A stretch of 64,000 nucleotides of DNA from Sipunculus nudus (GCA_026874595.1 CM049318.1:5039741-5103740), one strand, 5' to 3'; counted from the first letter of the stretch, positions 12,201-23,345 are shown. Notes: generated by a model not told the origin, from the sequence alone. A program made the numbers and translations.

Positions 12201-13594
12201 ATAATAAAAAAAAAAAATAGAGGTGACGCACCCAGGCTGCAGAAACTGATGACACACTCCATGATCAAAATCCATGCAAACAATTATGGTCATCCCTGCA
12301 TTCGTTGTTCAGATACTTCAGCTTTTATATCAAATTTTCCATTAATCTGAGCTGTAATTTGGAGTGCCACAGCTTAAAGGATATGGGTAACAGAGACCTA
12401 ATTTCATATTTCCATGGAGACTTTTCATGGGTCTCCCTGTGTGTCAAGAATGAAGATTCTAGGTCCAGTCGTTACTATTTGTGCCATGCTAACAGATGAC
12501 AGCATCCTTAAAGGTCTCAAAAATAGAGGAAAAAATCGTAAAAAATTTAACGATACAGGTGGCGCCACCAGTCTGCAGGAACAGATGACACATCTCATGA
12601 TCAATAGTTATGCCACAAATCATGACCATCATTCAAGTAGTTTATGAGATACTGAAGTTTTTGTATGAAATTTTTTACTTTTCTTGGGGGTACATTGGGG
12701 CTCCATAGCTCGAAGAATATGGGTAACAGAGACCTGATTTCTGGTTTCCATGGAGACTTTTCATAGGTCTCTCAGTGTGTCAAGAATGAAGATTCTAGGT
12801 CCAGTCTTTACGATTTGTGCCTTGTTAACAGATGTTTACATTTTGAAAGGTCTCAAAAATAGAGAAAAAAATTCGTAAAAAATTGAACGATATAGGTGGC
12901 GCCACCAGTCTGCAGGAAGTGATGGAACATCTCATGATCAATATGTATGACAAAAATCATGACCATCAGTCAAGTATTTAATGAGATATTGAAGTTTTTG
13001 TATGAAATTTTTTACTTTTCTGGGGGGTAGTTTGGGGCCCAATAGCTGGAAGGATATGGGTAACAGAGACCTAATTTCTAATTTCCATGGAGACTTTTCA
13101 TAGGTCTCTCAGTGTGTCGAGAATGAAGATTCTAAGTCCAGTCATTACGATTTGTGCCTTGTTAACAGATGTTCACATTTTTAAAGGTCTCAAAAATAGA
13201 GAAAAAAATTTGTAAAAAATCGAAAAATACAGGTTGCGCCACCAGTCTTCAGGAACTGATGGAACCTCTCATGATCAATATGTATGCCAAAAATCATGAC
13301 CATCAGTCAAGTAGTTAATGAGATATTGAAGTGTTTGTATGAAATTTTGGACTTTTCTGGGGGGTACTTTGGGGCCCCATAGCTCGAAGGATATGGGTAA
13401 CAGAGACCTAATTTCTGGTTTCCAAGGAGATTTTTTCATGGACCTCCCAGGATGTCAAGTAAGAAGATTCTAGTTCAAGCGGTTACGATTTGTGCCCTGT
13501 TAACGGACAGACGCCCGGACGGCCAGACGGCCGGACGGACGACGGACAAAAGGTGATCCCTATAGCTCAGATGACTTTCAGTCAGCTGAGCTAA
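9210..13594 (+). mobile_element. Helitron-like element expanded into a ~340-bp tandem array
   Basis: Begins with AGTGACCCAGGGGTCATGACG and ends with hairpin GACTTTCAGTC, then AGCTGAG and CTAA at 13591-13594. Between these lie about ten diverged units. Exact GGTGGCGCCACC palindromes at 10055, 10408, 11537, 11874, 12558 and 12895 give a period near 340 bp. At 9480-10010 shorter units of about 165 bp lack the palindrome block. Shared blocks are CTGGGGGGTACTT, ATGGGTAACAGAGACCTAAT, GATTCTAGGTCCAG and TGCCATGCTAACAGATG. Internal CTAA ends at 10390 and 10890 suggest fused copies. Bivalve elements of the pearl type are known to carry core repeats of about 160 bp; assignment to that group is inference. 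Confidence 0.7.
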
Positions 13595-13599
13595 TGATT

Positions 13600-13960
13600 G
13601 TAGCTGGCACCACCAGTCTTGTATACAACAAAACTATCAGAGATATACACATATGCCCAATTTCAGACTGATATATCAAACCCCTCCTGAGAAATAAGCA
13701 AGGACACACACTGTGCAAAAATTATTGTAGGTGGTACCACCAGTCTTGTATATGACAAAGCTATTCGATATGTATAAATATGCCCAATTTCAGGCTGATT
13801 ATATCAAATTCCTCTGTAGATATAAAGAGGGACATACATTGTGCAAAAGTCATTGTAGGTGGCGACACCTGTCTTGTGAATGAGAAAGCCATCAAAGACA
13901 CATAGACAGGCCAAAATATCAGGCTAATACATCAGACTTACCTTGATTTTGACCAGGCTT
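13600..13960 (+). repeat. Three diverged ~125-bp tandem units
   Basis: Units beginning near 13600, 13730 and 13855 share GTAGGTGG-ACCACCAGTCTTGTAT, a run like ATATGCCCAATTTCAGGCTGAT, and CACTGTGCAAAA. Each contains a degenerate form of the GGTGGCGCCACC palindrome. Related text occurs at 17.5-18.5 kb. Confidence 0.65.
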
Positions 13961-13989
13961 AGGTGAGAAAGGCAGTTGCCCCAAGTGAA

Positions 13990-14275
13990 CTGTGACATAT
14001 TGCTAGCTCAGGCTACTGCACTAAGTGAACTCACGACCTGCACCTGGCTAGACTGAGTGAACTTTTGACCTGTACCTGGCTGCACTGAGTGAACTCTTGA
14101 CCTGTTGCATAATCTGACACAGTGGGCAGTCTGCCAATGCTATAAATAGAATGCAGCTACTGCACTGAGTGAACTCCTGACCTATACCTGGCTGCACTGA
14201 GTGAACTCTTGACCTGTTACCTAATCTGATACAGTTGGCAGTCTGCCGAAGCTATAAATAGATCCGTCTGACCTT
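13990..14275 (+). repeat. Two ~115-bp tandem units with GCACTGAGTGAACT
   Basis: The block GCACTGAGTGAACTCTTGACC, a C/T-spaced GTTGCATAATCTGA-like stretch, a CAGTCTGCC block and GCTATAAATAGA occur twice (TATAAATA near 14140 and 14249). Shorter partial units flank them. Confidence 0.65.
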
Positions 14276-14360
14276 TGGCCTGTTGACAAATCTGAAATAG
14301 AAGCCACATCATAGCATAAGCTCACAGATTGGCTCCACATGCATCCCTGAAGGGCAAGAC

Positions 14361-14470
14361 ACCCATGAAGTGATCACATGATACTCATGAGGTGATCACA
14401 TGCTACCCATGAGGTGATCACATGCTGCCCATGAGGTGTTCACATGACACCCATGTGGTGATCACATACC
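14361..14470 (+). repeat. 22-bp minisatellite, five units
   Basis: Five consecutive 22-bp units of the form ACCCATGAGGTGATCACATGCT with a few substitutions fill exactly 110 bp. Each unit contains TGATCA (one has TGTTCA). Confidence 0.85.
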
Positions 14471-15039
14471 TTGTGTTTGGCTGCACTGATTGAACTCTAG
14501 ATCTGTTGCAAAATCTGAAACAGTTGGCAGTTTTTCAACCTATTCAATGATACAGACACATTTTTTGCCTGTTGGTAAATCTGTTTACACATACTGAAAG
14601 ACTTTGGCCTAAATGCTTTTTTTTTCAAGCTGACATATTCATTAACTTTTTACCAAAAATGTCTCTAATAATACAAGATGCAGTCTTTTCATTGTTAAAG
14701 GTCCAATAATTCTGCCAAAAATCATTCAAGTAAACTTGAACAAAGGCCACCTAAGAAAAATTTTTGTGCAATGTCACAGAAGTTATAATTGATACAACAA
14801 TTTTGTAGAAGAACACTATTGCAGTCCTCAGTTAGACATAATAATGGCCATAAGACCAACTTAAGCTTTTCATGACTCAACCAAAAATCAACAAACTCGA
14901 CTATTCTTATATGATTGAAAGAACCATGTCCTAGGATAATTCTTTTGAAAAATTTAACGATTCAACTTGACAGTTTTATCATAAACATTATAAGCTGAAA
15001 GAGGTTAAAATTATGAGGTTTTTGCCCATAAAAAACAGG

Positions 15040-16010
15040 TCAATGTAGGTGGCACCACGAAATCTGCAACTTCAAATATGAGTCATGTGACCAACATTTG
15101 CACAATACTTGGTAATGCTAGGTTCTGTCATTTTTATGAGATTACTATGTCAGTATCCTTACTTGGTTAAAGTTCAAATTTGTGTAACTCCGCTAAAATT
15201 CATCAAATGCAAACCATTTGAACAAACTTGAGAAGGCTTGCCTCTGGGATCATTGTAAAATATTGAACAATTAAGCTGGACTGTTTACAAGAAGAAGACT
15301 TTTTAAAGGTTTTCAGCCTTTTCCCTATAAAATTTAAGTAAATGCAGATAACAAAAAAATAAGCTGAATCCCACAACATTTGATATGTGACAGATTATTG
15401 CATAAAATCTGGGGATGGTAGCTCCTGCTATTCCTGAGAAATTATGGGTTAATATACAGATGACCAATGACCCCAGTACAAAAAAAGGTGGTTGCAGGTG
15501 GCGCCACCAATACCTGAATTTCCTATATGACTCATGTGACCAACACTGGCAAAAAATTTTGTGATGATAGCTCCGGCCGTTTCTGAGACTGTCATTTTAG
15601 CATTTATGAGATTTAAGAATCCGGCCCAGTGGTTTTTGAGAAGAAGATCTTTGTAGCAACTGAGCTAAAATGGGCTGTCATGGCATATGACTAAATTCAG
15701 CTTCCCATAACTCAGCCAAAAGTCACTGAACTGACACCATTTGAACAAAATTCAGAAAGCAGTACCCTAAGATCATTTCTGTGGGATATTAAACAATTTG
15801 GCCATACGGTTTCAGAGAAGAAGTTTTTTGTAGCCCTCAGTATGATACAGGCACTGATGACCCCCGTACAAAAAAGGCCGATGCAGGTGGCGCCACCAAT
15901 ACCTCAATTTCAGATATGACTCATGTGACAAACATTCGCATAAAATTTGGTGATGATAGCTCCAGCCATTTCTGAGATTGTAATTTTAGTATGCTTTTTT
16001 GGACAGATGA
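15040..16010 (+). repeat. ~390-bp tandem units with GGTGGCGCCACCAATACC
   Basis: Exact palindromes at 15497 and 15886 and a degenerate one near 15052 mark successive units. Shared blocks include ATGACTCATGTGACCAACA, GGTGATGATAGCTCC, and AACTCGGCCAAAAATCACTG-type text. Confidence 0.7.
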
Positions 16011-16370
16011 CTGAGTTTAACTTCTTGTAACTCGGCCAAAAATCACTGAACTTAAACTATTCAAACAAACTTGAGAGAGATTCTTCCAGGGATCATTTCT
16101 GTGAAATATTGGACAATTTGGCTGAACAGTTTCAGAGAAAAAGATTTTTAAAGGTTTTTTAAGATTTTTCCCTATAAAATCTAAGAAAATGCAGTTAGCC
16201 AAAAAATAAGCAAAATCCGATAGAGTTTTTTAGATGACTAATTTTTTGCATAAAATTTTGTAATGCTAACTCTTGCCGTTTTCAAGATAGTATGGGTTAA
16301 TGTACAGACGCCGGATGCCGCCATACCATTGCATAAGCTCACAGGTTCGCTAACAAAGCAGATCAGAAAA

Positions 16371-16904
16371 AAGTGACCCATGGGTCATGATGTATACCTG
16401 AGTTTGACTTGTATACAGGTGATGCATGTATTAATTAATAATGTTATGATCTGGTAAAAATGTTTGTTAAGGAACATTGAAAAATGGGTACTAATGACTT
16501 CCAGAGTGCTAAAATTAATGGGTTTTTTTTGCCCATAGTCCTTGAAAAATAGGTAACAGCAAGAAGATTTTACTAGAAACTCCCTAGATGCTAAGTTAGA
16601 AGTTTCTATGTCATACTGGCTATGACTTGTGGCCATCTGACTTATACGGTACTCAAATCACGTTGTTTCACACAGCTCACAGAATATTGGTCACAGTGAC
16701 CTAATTTCATATTTCAAAGGACATTTACCAAGGACCTCCCTGAATGTCACAACAGAAGATTGTAGGCCAAATGCATACAATTTGTGCCCCATCTGACTTT
16801 CTGGGTGCTAAAAATCATGTTTTCGGCCAGCAGCTCAGAGAATACAGGTCACTGTGACCTAATTTCAGGCTTCTTTCAAGATGATTTTCGGTCAGCTGAG
16901 CTAA
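16371..16904 (+). mobile_element. Helitron-like repeat copy
   Basis: Starts with AAGTGACCCATGGGTCATGA and ends with GGTCAGCTGAGCTAA (CTAA at 16901-16904), the same termini as the 9.2-13.6 kb array but without its internal tandem repeats. The 3' hairpin is degenerate here. Confidence 0.5.
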
Positions 16905-17079
16905 AAATATAACATATTAAGTGACATATGCCTTGATGCTATGGTGACTAATGTAACCTGTGACACACCGCCTGCACCCCCCTCTGGATCCACCACTGAC
17001 CTGATGAAATTTTCTAAGGAGAACACTGATTAAATTTAATTTTAAATGACATTTCACTGTTACATTTGATACTACTTAC

Positions 17080-17176
17080 ACAGGCATTTCTTCCTGTGGG
17101 ATGTACCCTTCTCTTACTCTGCGGGGTTTTCTCCATGAACCATCTGGTCTCTGAGTGGCTGGTAAAAAATGCTCAC
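17080..17176 (-). CDS. PYM1: PYM, internal exon with Mago-Y14 binding motif
   Basis: Ninety-seven bases encoding [20 protein letters not shown] then [12 protein letters not shown]. This is the hallmark N-terminal motif of PYM/WIBG proteins (TQRPDGxWRKxRRV-x-EGY-PQEEVPVYEN), which contacts Mago and Y14. The acceptor TTGCAG lies at 17177-17182 and the donor GTAAGT just below 17080. Phase is 1 at the start (completing a Gly codon) and 2 at the end, and it joins in frame to 8361-8835. The exon with the start codon should lie further right on the minus strand. It would be short and poorly conserved, and I did not find it. Confidence 0.93.
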
Positions 17177-17499
17177 CTGCAAACAATGAGGAATATGTAC
17201 GTATAATAAGGCAGCCTTTTGTCTGTTAATAACAGTGTTATTACCTGTAAAAAATCACAGTGAAACTATTAGCCAGATTTTCTTAATGATTGCTGGTCAA
17301 AGCATTTTGGTAGAAAGGTATGTTGAGGCATTCTTATGTGATAACTTTTCAGAACTTTTTTTAAGGATAGGTCCATGGCCTGTTAGTGGCATTGGTATAG
17401 GATTAAGGTAAACAGATGATAAGAATGATATGTTATTTATTTAATTTTTTTATAACAGTTCTTAATACAGAGGTTGGCTTTTTGTTTGCAAGTTTTTTC
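17177..17499. other. Upstream PYM intron, no feature seen
   Basis: AT-rich sequence between the PYM exon and the next repeat block. It shows no further exon signature. Confidence 0.4.
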
Positions 17500-18480
17500 A
17501 AATCTGTAACATATGATAAAGGATATTTGTCATATTTGTGAGATGCTGCATCTGACTTTCTGGGTGCTCAAAATCATGCTTTCGGCCAGCAGCTCAGAGA
17601 ACACAGTGATGTTGCATATTAGCATGAATGTCTGCAGCCTAAATGTGTATCTAGGTTGTGCCACCTACCACAAATCCAGAAGCTGTCCAAGTTGTATACA
17701 TATGCGAAATTTTAGGCAGAAAAGTCAAACCACTACATGTATATATGAGTGATTTTAGCCCATGGCAGACAAACAGACAGACGCTGTGAAAAAATGGTTG
17801 CAGGTGGCCCCTCCAGTTTCGTGCATGATAAAGACCTATGGAAGATCTAAACACATGCACAATTTTGGCCAAATCGGTAAAATGATTCCTGAGATATGAG
17901 CTTGGATGTCTGCAGCATTAACTGTCATAAAATCAAGAAAGCTGTCCAGGATGTATAAACCTGCAAAATTTTAGGCAGTTATGTCAAACCACTACAGAGA
18001 AATGAGTGATTTTAGCCCACGGCAGACAAACAGACAGACGCTGTGCAAAAATGGTTGCAGGTGGCGCCACCAGTTTTGCGTATGATAAAGAGCTATGCGA
18101 GATCTATACACATGCAAATTTTGGCCCAATCGGTCAAACGGTTCCCGAGATGAGCTTGGATGTCATCAGAGTGAACATGAATGTAGGTGGCCCCACCTGT
18201 CATAAAATCAAGAAAGCTATCCAGGATGTATACGCATGCTGAATTTCAGGTGAATTAGTCAATTCACTGCAGAGATATGAGTGATTTCAACCCAAGGCAG
18301 ATGAACAGATGGACACTGTGCAAACATGGTTGCAGGTGGCGCCACCATTTTTTGTGTATGTTATAAAGCTATCCAAGGGCTACATTTGTATAAATTTTAT
18401 TTCCTGATCGGTCAAACGGTTCCCAAGATATGAGGGTTTATGTGTGGAAACAGACGCACAAATGGACGCTGGGCAGAGAG
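17500..18480 (+). repeat. ~270-bp tandem repeats carrying GGTGGC palindromes
   Basis: Alternating blocks recur: AAACAGACAGACGCTGTG, GCAGGTGGCGCCACCAGTTT, TGATAAAGAGCTATG-like, ATTTTGGCCCAATCGGTCAAA, and CATAAAATCAAGAAAGCTGTCC. Exact palindromes lie at 18060 and 18335, with decayed ones at 17800 and 18190. Reading frames in this block are repeat-derived. Confidence 0.7.
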
Positions 18481-18742
18481 GAAAGGTCAGAGGTCAACAC
18501 AAATTGGTTAGGCACCAGTTCACATGTGACCCGATAATTGGTGTAAGTTTAGGAAAAATCGGTCCATTAGTCTCAGAGGAGTTCTCCGGAAACGAATGCT
18601 GGGGCGGTGGCGGAACCTGGTCAAAAACATAGTATCTGCAAAACTTCGTTTTGGCGTGAGCTGTATGTGAAAGATGGAAGGTTTGGGATGAAAATTTTGG
18701 CTAAAAGAATTATTTCTGGGGGGTGCAAATACACCCCATAAC

Positions 18743-19648
18743 TAGTGTTGGGCCGATCATCGAGTTTTTTCGAAAGTCAGTTGGTTTGCTGCCACTTTCA
18801 AGCGCTCGATTACCAAAGGCAACTATTGATTACATCATACTCATGATTTTTTTCCCAGAATGTCTCTTTGTTATAGGCAAAAATTATTCTTCCATTTTTT
18901 TACAACATTCTGCACTTCATATGATGAGTCTGTGTTCCAAATAACCTCCGTATCTAACTGAGCATGACACGGTATATAAGAGAACTGAGGACTTATTAAA
19001 ACTCTATGAACTGGCAGGGAGCTGCAGAATTAGCGGAGAGTTTTCTAACGAGATGTTCATTGCAAAATATGGGCGATATGGCGTTAAAATGCTCCATAAT
19101 TCTCCAGATCTATGCCAATTTTGCGAGATTCTCTTAGAAATAATCTCTTCAACTGATGCCAAGTGCCGCTGCCACATGAGTAATTTTATTTTTAGCTTTC
19201 AATTACTTTTTTTTTTAATTTTTACCAAAAATTATATGGGCCTGCAATTTTTCTGGCGGGTCTGTGAAATCAGTATGCATGTCGAAAGTCGTCATAATTG
19301 TTATAAAATGAAAGTCCTTGCTGGTGGTGAAGTTAAGATGTTAGGCGGGAGTAATATTTAGGGCCAGCAAGTAGATGTCCTGGACTGTGGTTTATTTCTT
19401 GATTATTATAATTCATTAAAATTAAATTTGAATTGCATATCTTCATAATAATAGAAAAATATAAAAAAGGCAAAAACTTCTTTTCATATGGTAGAATTAT
19501 TAAGACATACGACTGGGTAAAGAGAGTACAGTTTCACAGATAATTGCATATTTCTTTTTTATTTGTCTGAACTGATTAATAATCGATCATCGTTCGGTTT
19601 ACCCAAACTGATGATCGATTATGAAAAGGGAACTGACTCCCACCCCTA
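18743..19648. mobile_element. hAT-like non-autonomous element with 8-bp TSD
   Basis: The element starts TAGTGTTGGGCC and ends CCCACCCCTA, whose reverse complement TAGGGGTGGG matches the start at 8 of 10 bases. It is flanked by CCCATAAC (18735-18742) and CCTATAAC (19649-19656), an 8-bp target duplication with one mismatch. The empty site, CCCATAACTTCGAG, is present in the related repeat copy near 5456. Inside are short frames but no recognisable transposase, and an internal self-complementary GATCATCG/CGATGATC region. The 8-bp duplication and terminal sequence fit the hAT superfamily. Confidence 0.75.
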
Positions 19649-19882
19649 CCTATAACTTCGAGAATATAGGTCGCAGTGACCTAATTTCAGGTTTGCAAGG
19701 AGATCTTTTTAGAACCTCTAAGACTGCATAGGGTTCATGGCCCTAGCCCCTACGGTTACGATTTGTGCCCTGCTAACGGATGGACGGCCGGCCGCCGACG
19801 GCCAGCCGGACGGACAGACGGAAGGACGACAGACAAAGACCCATCGCTATAGCCCAGCATGACTGAAAGTCAGCTGAGCTAA
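19649..19882 (+). mobile_element. 3' half of Helitron-like repeat split by the hAT-like insertion
   Basis: Continues the repeat begun at about 18650-18742. It matches 5456-5669 nearly base for base, including AGGTCGCAGTGACCTAATTT, the GC-rich GGACGG tract and the hairpin GACTGAAAGTC, and ends in CTAA at 19879-19882. Confidence 0.65.
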
Positions 19883-21696
19883 AAACCAAGCATGTGACTT
19901 AAAGGTAATTAAGAATACTTATTAAGTTTGTTACTAACTCTCAGTAAAAAGACAGCTACACTAATGTTTGAGCAGTTGAGCAGGGCCTGGTGTGATTACA
20001 AAGTCCTTCCCGAGTAGGGACTTGTGGTTCATATAATATTCTATCCTCATTAACTAAACTAAAAGACAGATTGACATTTTCATCTAAAGCAACTATAGAA
20101 TACAATATTTATTTTCAATTATTCTTGGTCAATTCCAGTGAATTGTCTGAAATGCTCAAATTCTGCTCCAATTTTGTTCCTGCCTCATCCACCCATTTAG
20201 ATGCAGTATCTATCTCTGTACAGAGACGGGGAGCACTGCCCTGCCTGATTTAACTAATGTCACTCCTCTGGCCACATAACCAAACATAAACTAGCTGATA
20301 AAGCCTCAACTATGACATTTTACTTGCTTTCTTGTTCAAATAAGAAAATGAAACATACTATCCAGGTCCGAAGTTGGACAGCCGTGAGAGCAAGTTTCTA
20401 AACAAAAGTAACATATTTCTTAGGGTCAAGGTCACGGGAGCAGCAAGTTTTCAAATTACTTTTGATTGGCTTTTAGGTCTCAGGCTAATTCATCATGGAA
20501 ATCCAAGTATAAGATTTACTGCCTGGTTCACAAAACTGTGCCACCTAGTGACTAAAACAGAAAGTTCAGAAAAAATAATGGCTCAAAACAGGGCTTGTAG
20601 CTACCTGCACATTTTCTTGTTTTACCTTATGAGAGATAGTTTACACACAGGTCCAGGTAAAGACCCACATTTATTTTAAGCTAATTATATGATTCATTTA
20701 AGAAACTGTGTCCTCACTCACACACCAGTATTTTATGTAGAGAGCTTGTAAGCCTCATGGGGGGCTTTCGAAGTTGGCCGTAGTCTGTTCCAATACCCTT
20801 GTCCACCTGATTTTCACGATTATCTCCATGTATGTCAAACTTGCCAAACAAATTTGCACCAACTGCAGAAGGAGGAAAATGCATATTTTCGGTACCATAC
20901 CTGTTTACAATATATATAATATTCACTTTAGAGCCTGACTGACATGTCTCATATATATCTGTTGTCCATGGCGTCCCCAGCAGGAGACCATTGTTTATCC
21001 TCCTCAGATATGGATATGAAGTATTGTGAAGTAACAGTGAAGTGCCAGCATGGGAAACGGGTTGGCAGCTCTTGATCTTTGGTCCTGTGACTGGAGCTCA
21101 AAATTGGCAAGATTCTACTGAAAATCAAAATAAAAATTTTTGATGCAGAGGATAAATATTGATGCGGGCTGTGCCTAAGAACCATACCTTTTTTGGCCTA
21201 GGGTTTCAAACCAAATTTTGTGACCCTGACCCCCTCCTTCCTGGACAAGAGGACCTTTTTGTATGTTTTCTATCAGTCTTCCTGGGGGTGACCCTCCCTT
21301 TTCAAAAGCTTGGATCCGTCCCTGGTGTATGAGTTATTCTATAGTCTAGTCCATACATGGACCTCTATGTCCTATGATACTTCTGTTGGACAGACATTAC
21401 GGTCCATAGACCCAATGTCAATTCAGTATAGACACTCCGCAACAAATTTGCAACGATAGGTCAAAGGCCCTCGGAGGAGATAACAGGTCTGAACACTCAA
21501 AAAAATTGCATCAGGCTTATCAACACTATATTCACTAACCTTTTGCAAGTATTATTTAATATTCTAATTGACAAAATTTCTTAAAAGTTTTATAAGTTCT
21601 TTCTTGTACAACCCACACAATGCTGTTTATCAAATGTGGCCATTTGTCACAATGCAACGTGGGAAGGATTCATACTCTCCAGGCATAGACTCTGCC
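19883..21696. other. Intergenic or intronic DNA, one possible exon inside
   Basis: Apart from the candidate exon at 20722-20900 nothing is clearly coding. A repeat-like stretch containing GGATCCGTCCC lies at 21200-21330. If the PYM first exon lies further right, this may be PYM intron. Confidence 0.35.
20722..20900 (-). CDS. Possible exon of an unidentified gene
   Basis: An open stretch of about 59 residues (YGTENMHFPPSAVGANLFGK, then FDIHGDNRENQVDKGIGTDY, then GQLRKPPMRLTSSLHKIL) sits between an acceptor-like TTGTAAACAG (20901-20910) and a donor-like GTGAGT (from 20721 down). The composition is balanced and protein-like rather than repeat-like, unlike most frames nearby. I do not recognise the family. 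No matching exon was found on either side, and the splice phase cannot be tested. A nearby minus-strand frame at 20949-21185 may be unrelated. Confidence 0.35.
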
Positions 21697-21705
21697 TTTA
21701 AAGGG

Positions 21706-22241
21706 TAGACTGGTACCCTGCTCTATTAAGGCCCTCAAGCCAAGCATAGAGACAGGCGTACAACGCCATCTTAAGTACTCCCAGTTGCAACTCCTGACCT
21801 ACCTGTAGACTGGTTCCAACTCCAGCCTACACGCTCATACCGATTGTCATGGACATTCACGCGATCCTGGCTGGTTATCCGTGAAGATTCTTATAAAATT
21901 ACTTTCTTTATTTATTTAAAGTTTCCAAATATTGAAGAATTAGTTGTTGCACAAAAATTGACTGATGGATGTATAGATGATACGATATACTGAATATTTG
22001 ATATTCCACTGTACATGGCATTGGTTTATTATCAATATCTATTAATCTTATCATAAATGTCACACGAAATGTACAGCCAAATTTTGACAACTTCTCTGAG
22101 CAAACGAAATGCTAATTTTTATCATATGTAAATCATACTTGAGATGGAACCAGTCTGCCGGGAGTCCTAAATGGCGTTGTACGCCCGTCTCTATGATTGG
22201 CCTAGAGCAGCGATGCCAGAATAGAGCGGGGTACCAGTCTA
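21706..22241. mobile_element. MULE-like element: long TIRs and perfect 9-bp TSD
   Basis: The element begins TAGACTGGTACCC and ends GGGGTACCAGTCTA. The inverted termini extend about 100-115 bp (21706-21822 against 22143-22241) and share blocks such as GCGTACAACGCCAT and AGACTGGTTCCA, with one arm carrying a small insertion. It is flanked on both sides by the identical 9-mer TTTAAAGGG (21697-21705 and 22242-22250). Long TIRs with a 9-bp duplication fit Mutator-like elements. The 320-bp interior has no transposase. Confidence 0.85.
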
Positions 22242-22299
22242 TTTAAAGGGTCTCTCAGTTCCCTGGAAAAGGGCCTGATTATAAGACAGTTTGATGTCA

Positions 22300-22387
22300 G
22301 GATATCAGCAAGGAACCACAATGTGCTGTGCGTTGATCGCACTGGATATCAGCAAGGAACCACAATGTGCTGTGCGTTGATCGCACT
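22300..22387 (+). repeat. Perfect 44-bp tandem duplication
   Basis: Two identical 44-bp units beginning GGATATCAGCAAGGAACCAC and ending GTTGATCGCACT lie head to tail (22300-22343 and 22344-22387). Perfect identity implies a recent event. Confidence 0.9.
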
Positions 22388-22972
22388 TGTTAATTGCACA
22401 AATATACATACTTATACATAGAAATGGTATCTGTGGGTGTTGTTTTATTCAGCAAAATTTATTCGATCATTCTTTCTTTGTTCAACTTCTACCGCGACCT
22501 CCCTTTCCCCTCAACAGGTACGATACAATAATGTGATATATCATATATTACGAGTACGACTATTTATGTATACTATATATGATATGATCGCGCTGAATGA
22601 ATCTGATACAAACCTGTCGACTCGTCGACAACTATTCCCGTCCGCTCGGCCGGCGTTTCCATCCTCGGGCCGTCCCTGGTTTAGTCTTGTTAAGTCTGAC
22701 TGACAGGATTTTCCTGATTTCCCAGATTTGCATCAATATCGGCATGGACCACGGCCTTGGCCTTTACCGTGTAAAGGACAATTTGGGCACTTAGAAAATG
22801 TTTTATTCTCTTCCAAAGACACTAGGCGGCGCTATTGTGGAATTCATCAAAGCATTGGAGATTCATTTAACTGATGGTAAGACGATATATTCGATAATCA
22901 TAAATGTTTGTATATTTTTTTTATCCTTTTTATACTTCAGTTTTTACAAAGTACTTATGAAAATAATGTAAA

Positions 22973-23008
<36 letters not shown>

Positions 23009-23093
23009 ATATATATACATTGATTAAATACTAAATATTATCTGTTCATAATAAATGAAGAATTGAATGTTGTAAAAATACTAATATACACGG

Positions 23094-23095
<2 letters not shown>

Positions 23096-23174
<79 letters not shown>
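23096..23174. repeat. (AT)n microsatellite
   Basis: About 39 uninterrupted TA/AT units. Confidence 0.95.
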
Positions 23175-23177
<3 letters not shown>

Positions 23178-23194
23178 CCATACTGATTTGCTGC

Positions 23195-23345
23195 ACTTCA
23201 TGGGTGGTGCAGGCCAGCCGGGTCAGTATATCCAAGGTGTGTACGGACTTTTGTGGTCTGGGATCAGAGTAGAGGACGCAGATCAGGTAGATTGTGAATT
23301 TGAATCCCAGTCTGTCCCAACAAAAGTAGGCGCTTTGCGAATATT
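23195..23345 (+). mobile_element. Possible tRNA-derived SINE fragment
   Basis: TTGTGGTCTGGGATCAGAG resembles a divergent A box region. GATTGTGAATTTGAATCCCAG about 40 bp downstream resembles a B box with its T-stem. It follows directly after the (AT)n tract. The pattern is weak and no tail or target duplication was resolved. Confidence 0.3.

Larger units (their letters stand above)
8836..17079 (-). other. 8.2-kb PYM intron filled with repeats
   Basis: Bounded by donor GTAAGT (complement of 17074-17079) and acceptor TTTTCAG (8836 onwards) on the minus strand. Most of it consists of tandem and dispersed repeats listed separately: the ~340-bp array, ~125-bp units, a 22-bp minisatellite, ~390-bp units, and a further Helitron-like end at 16904. 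The remaining parts, such as 8880-9205 and 14480-15040, show nothing recognisable. Confidence 0.85.

Noticed and set aside
9210-14470. CRISPR-like array
   Set aside because: Units are long and diverged and have no short identical repeats with unique spacers. The DNA is eukaryotic.
23038-23272. Frames rich in alternating Ile-Tyr
   Set aside because: These are translations of the (AT)n tract, as are similar frames at 30464-30718, 58084-58386 and 63182-63373.
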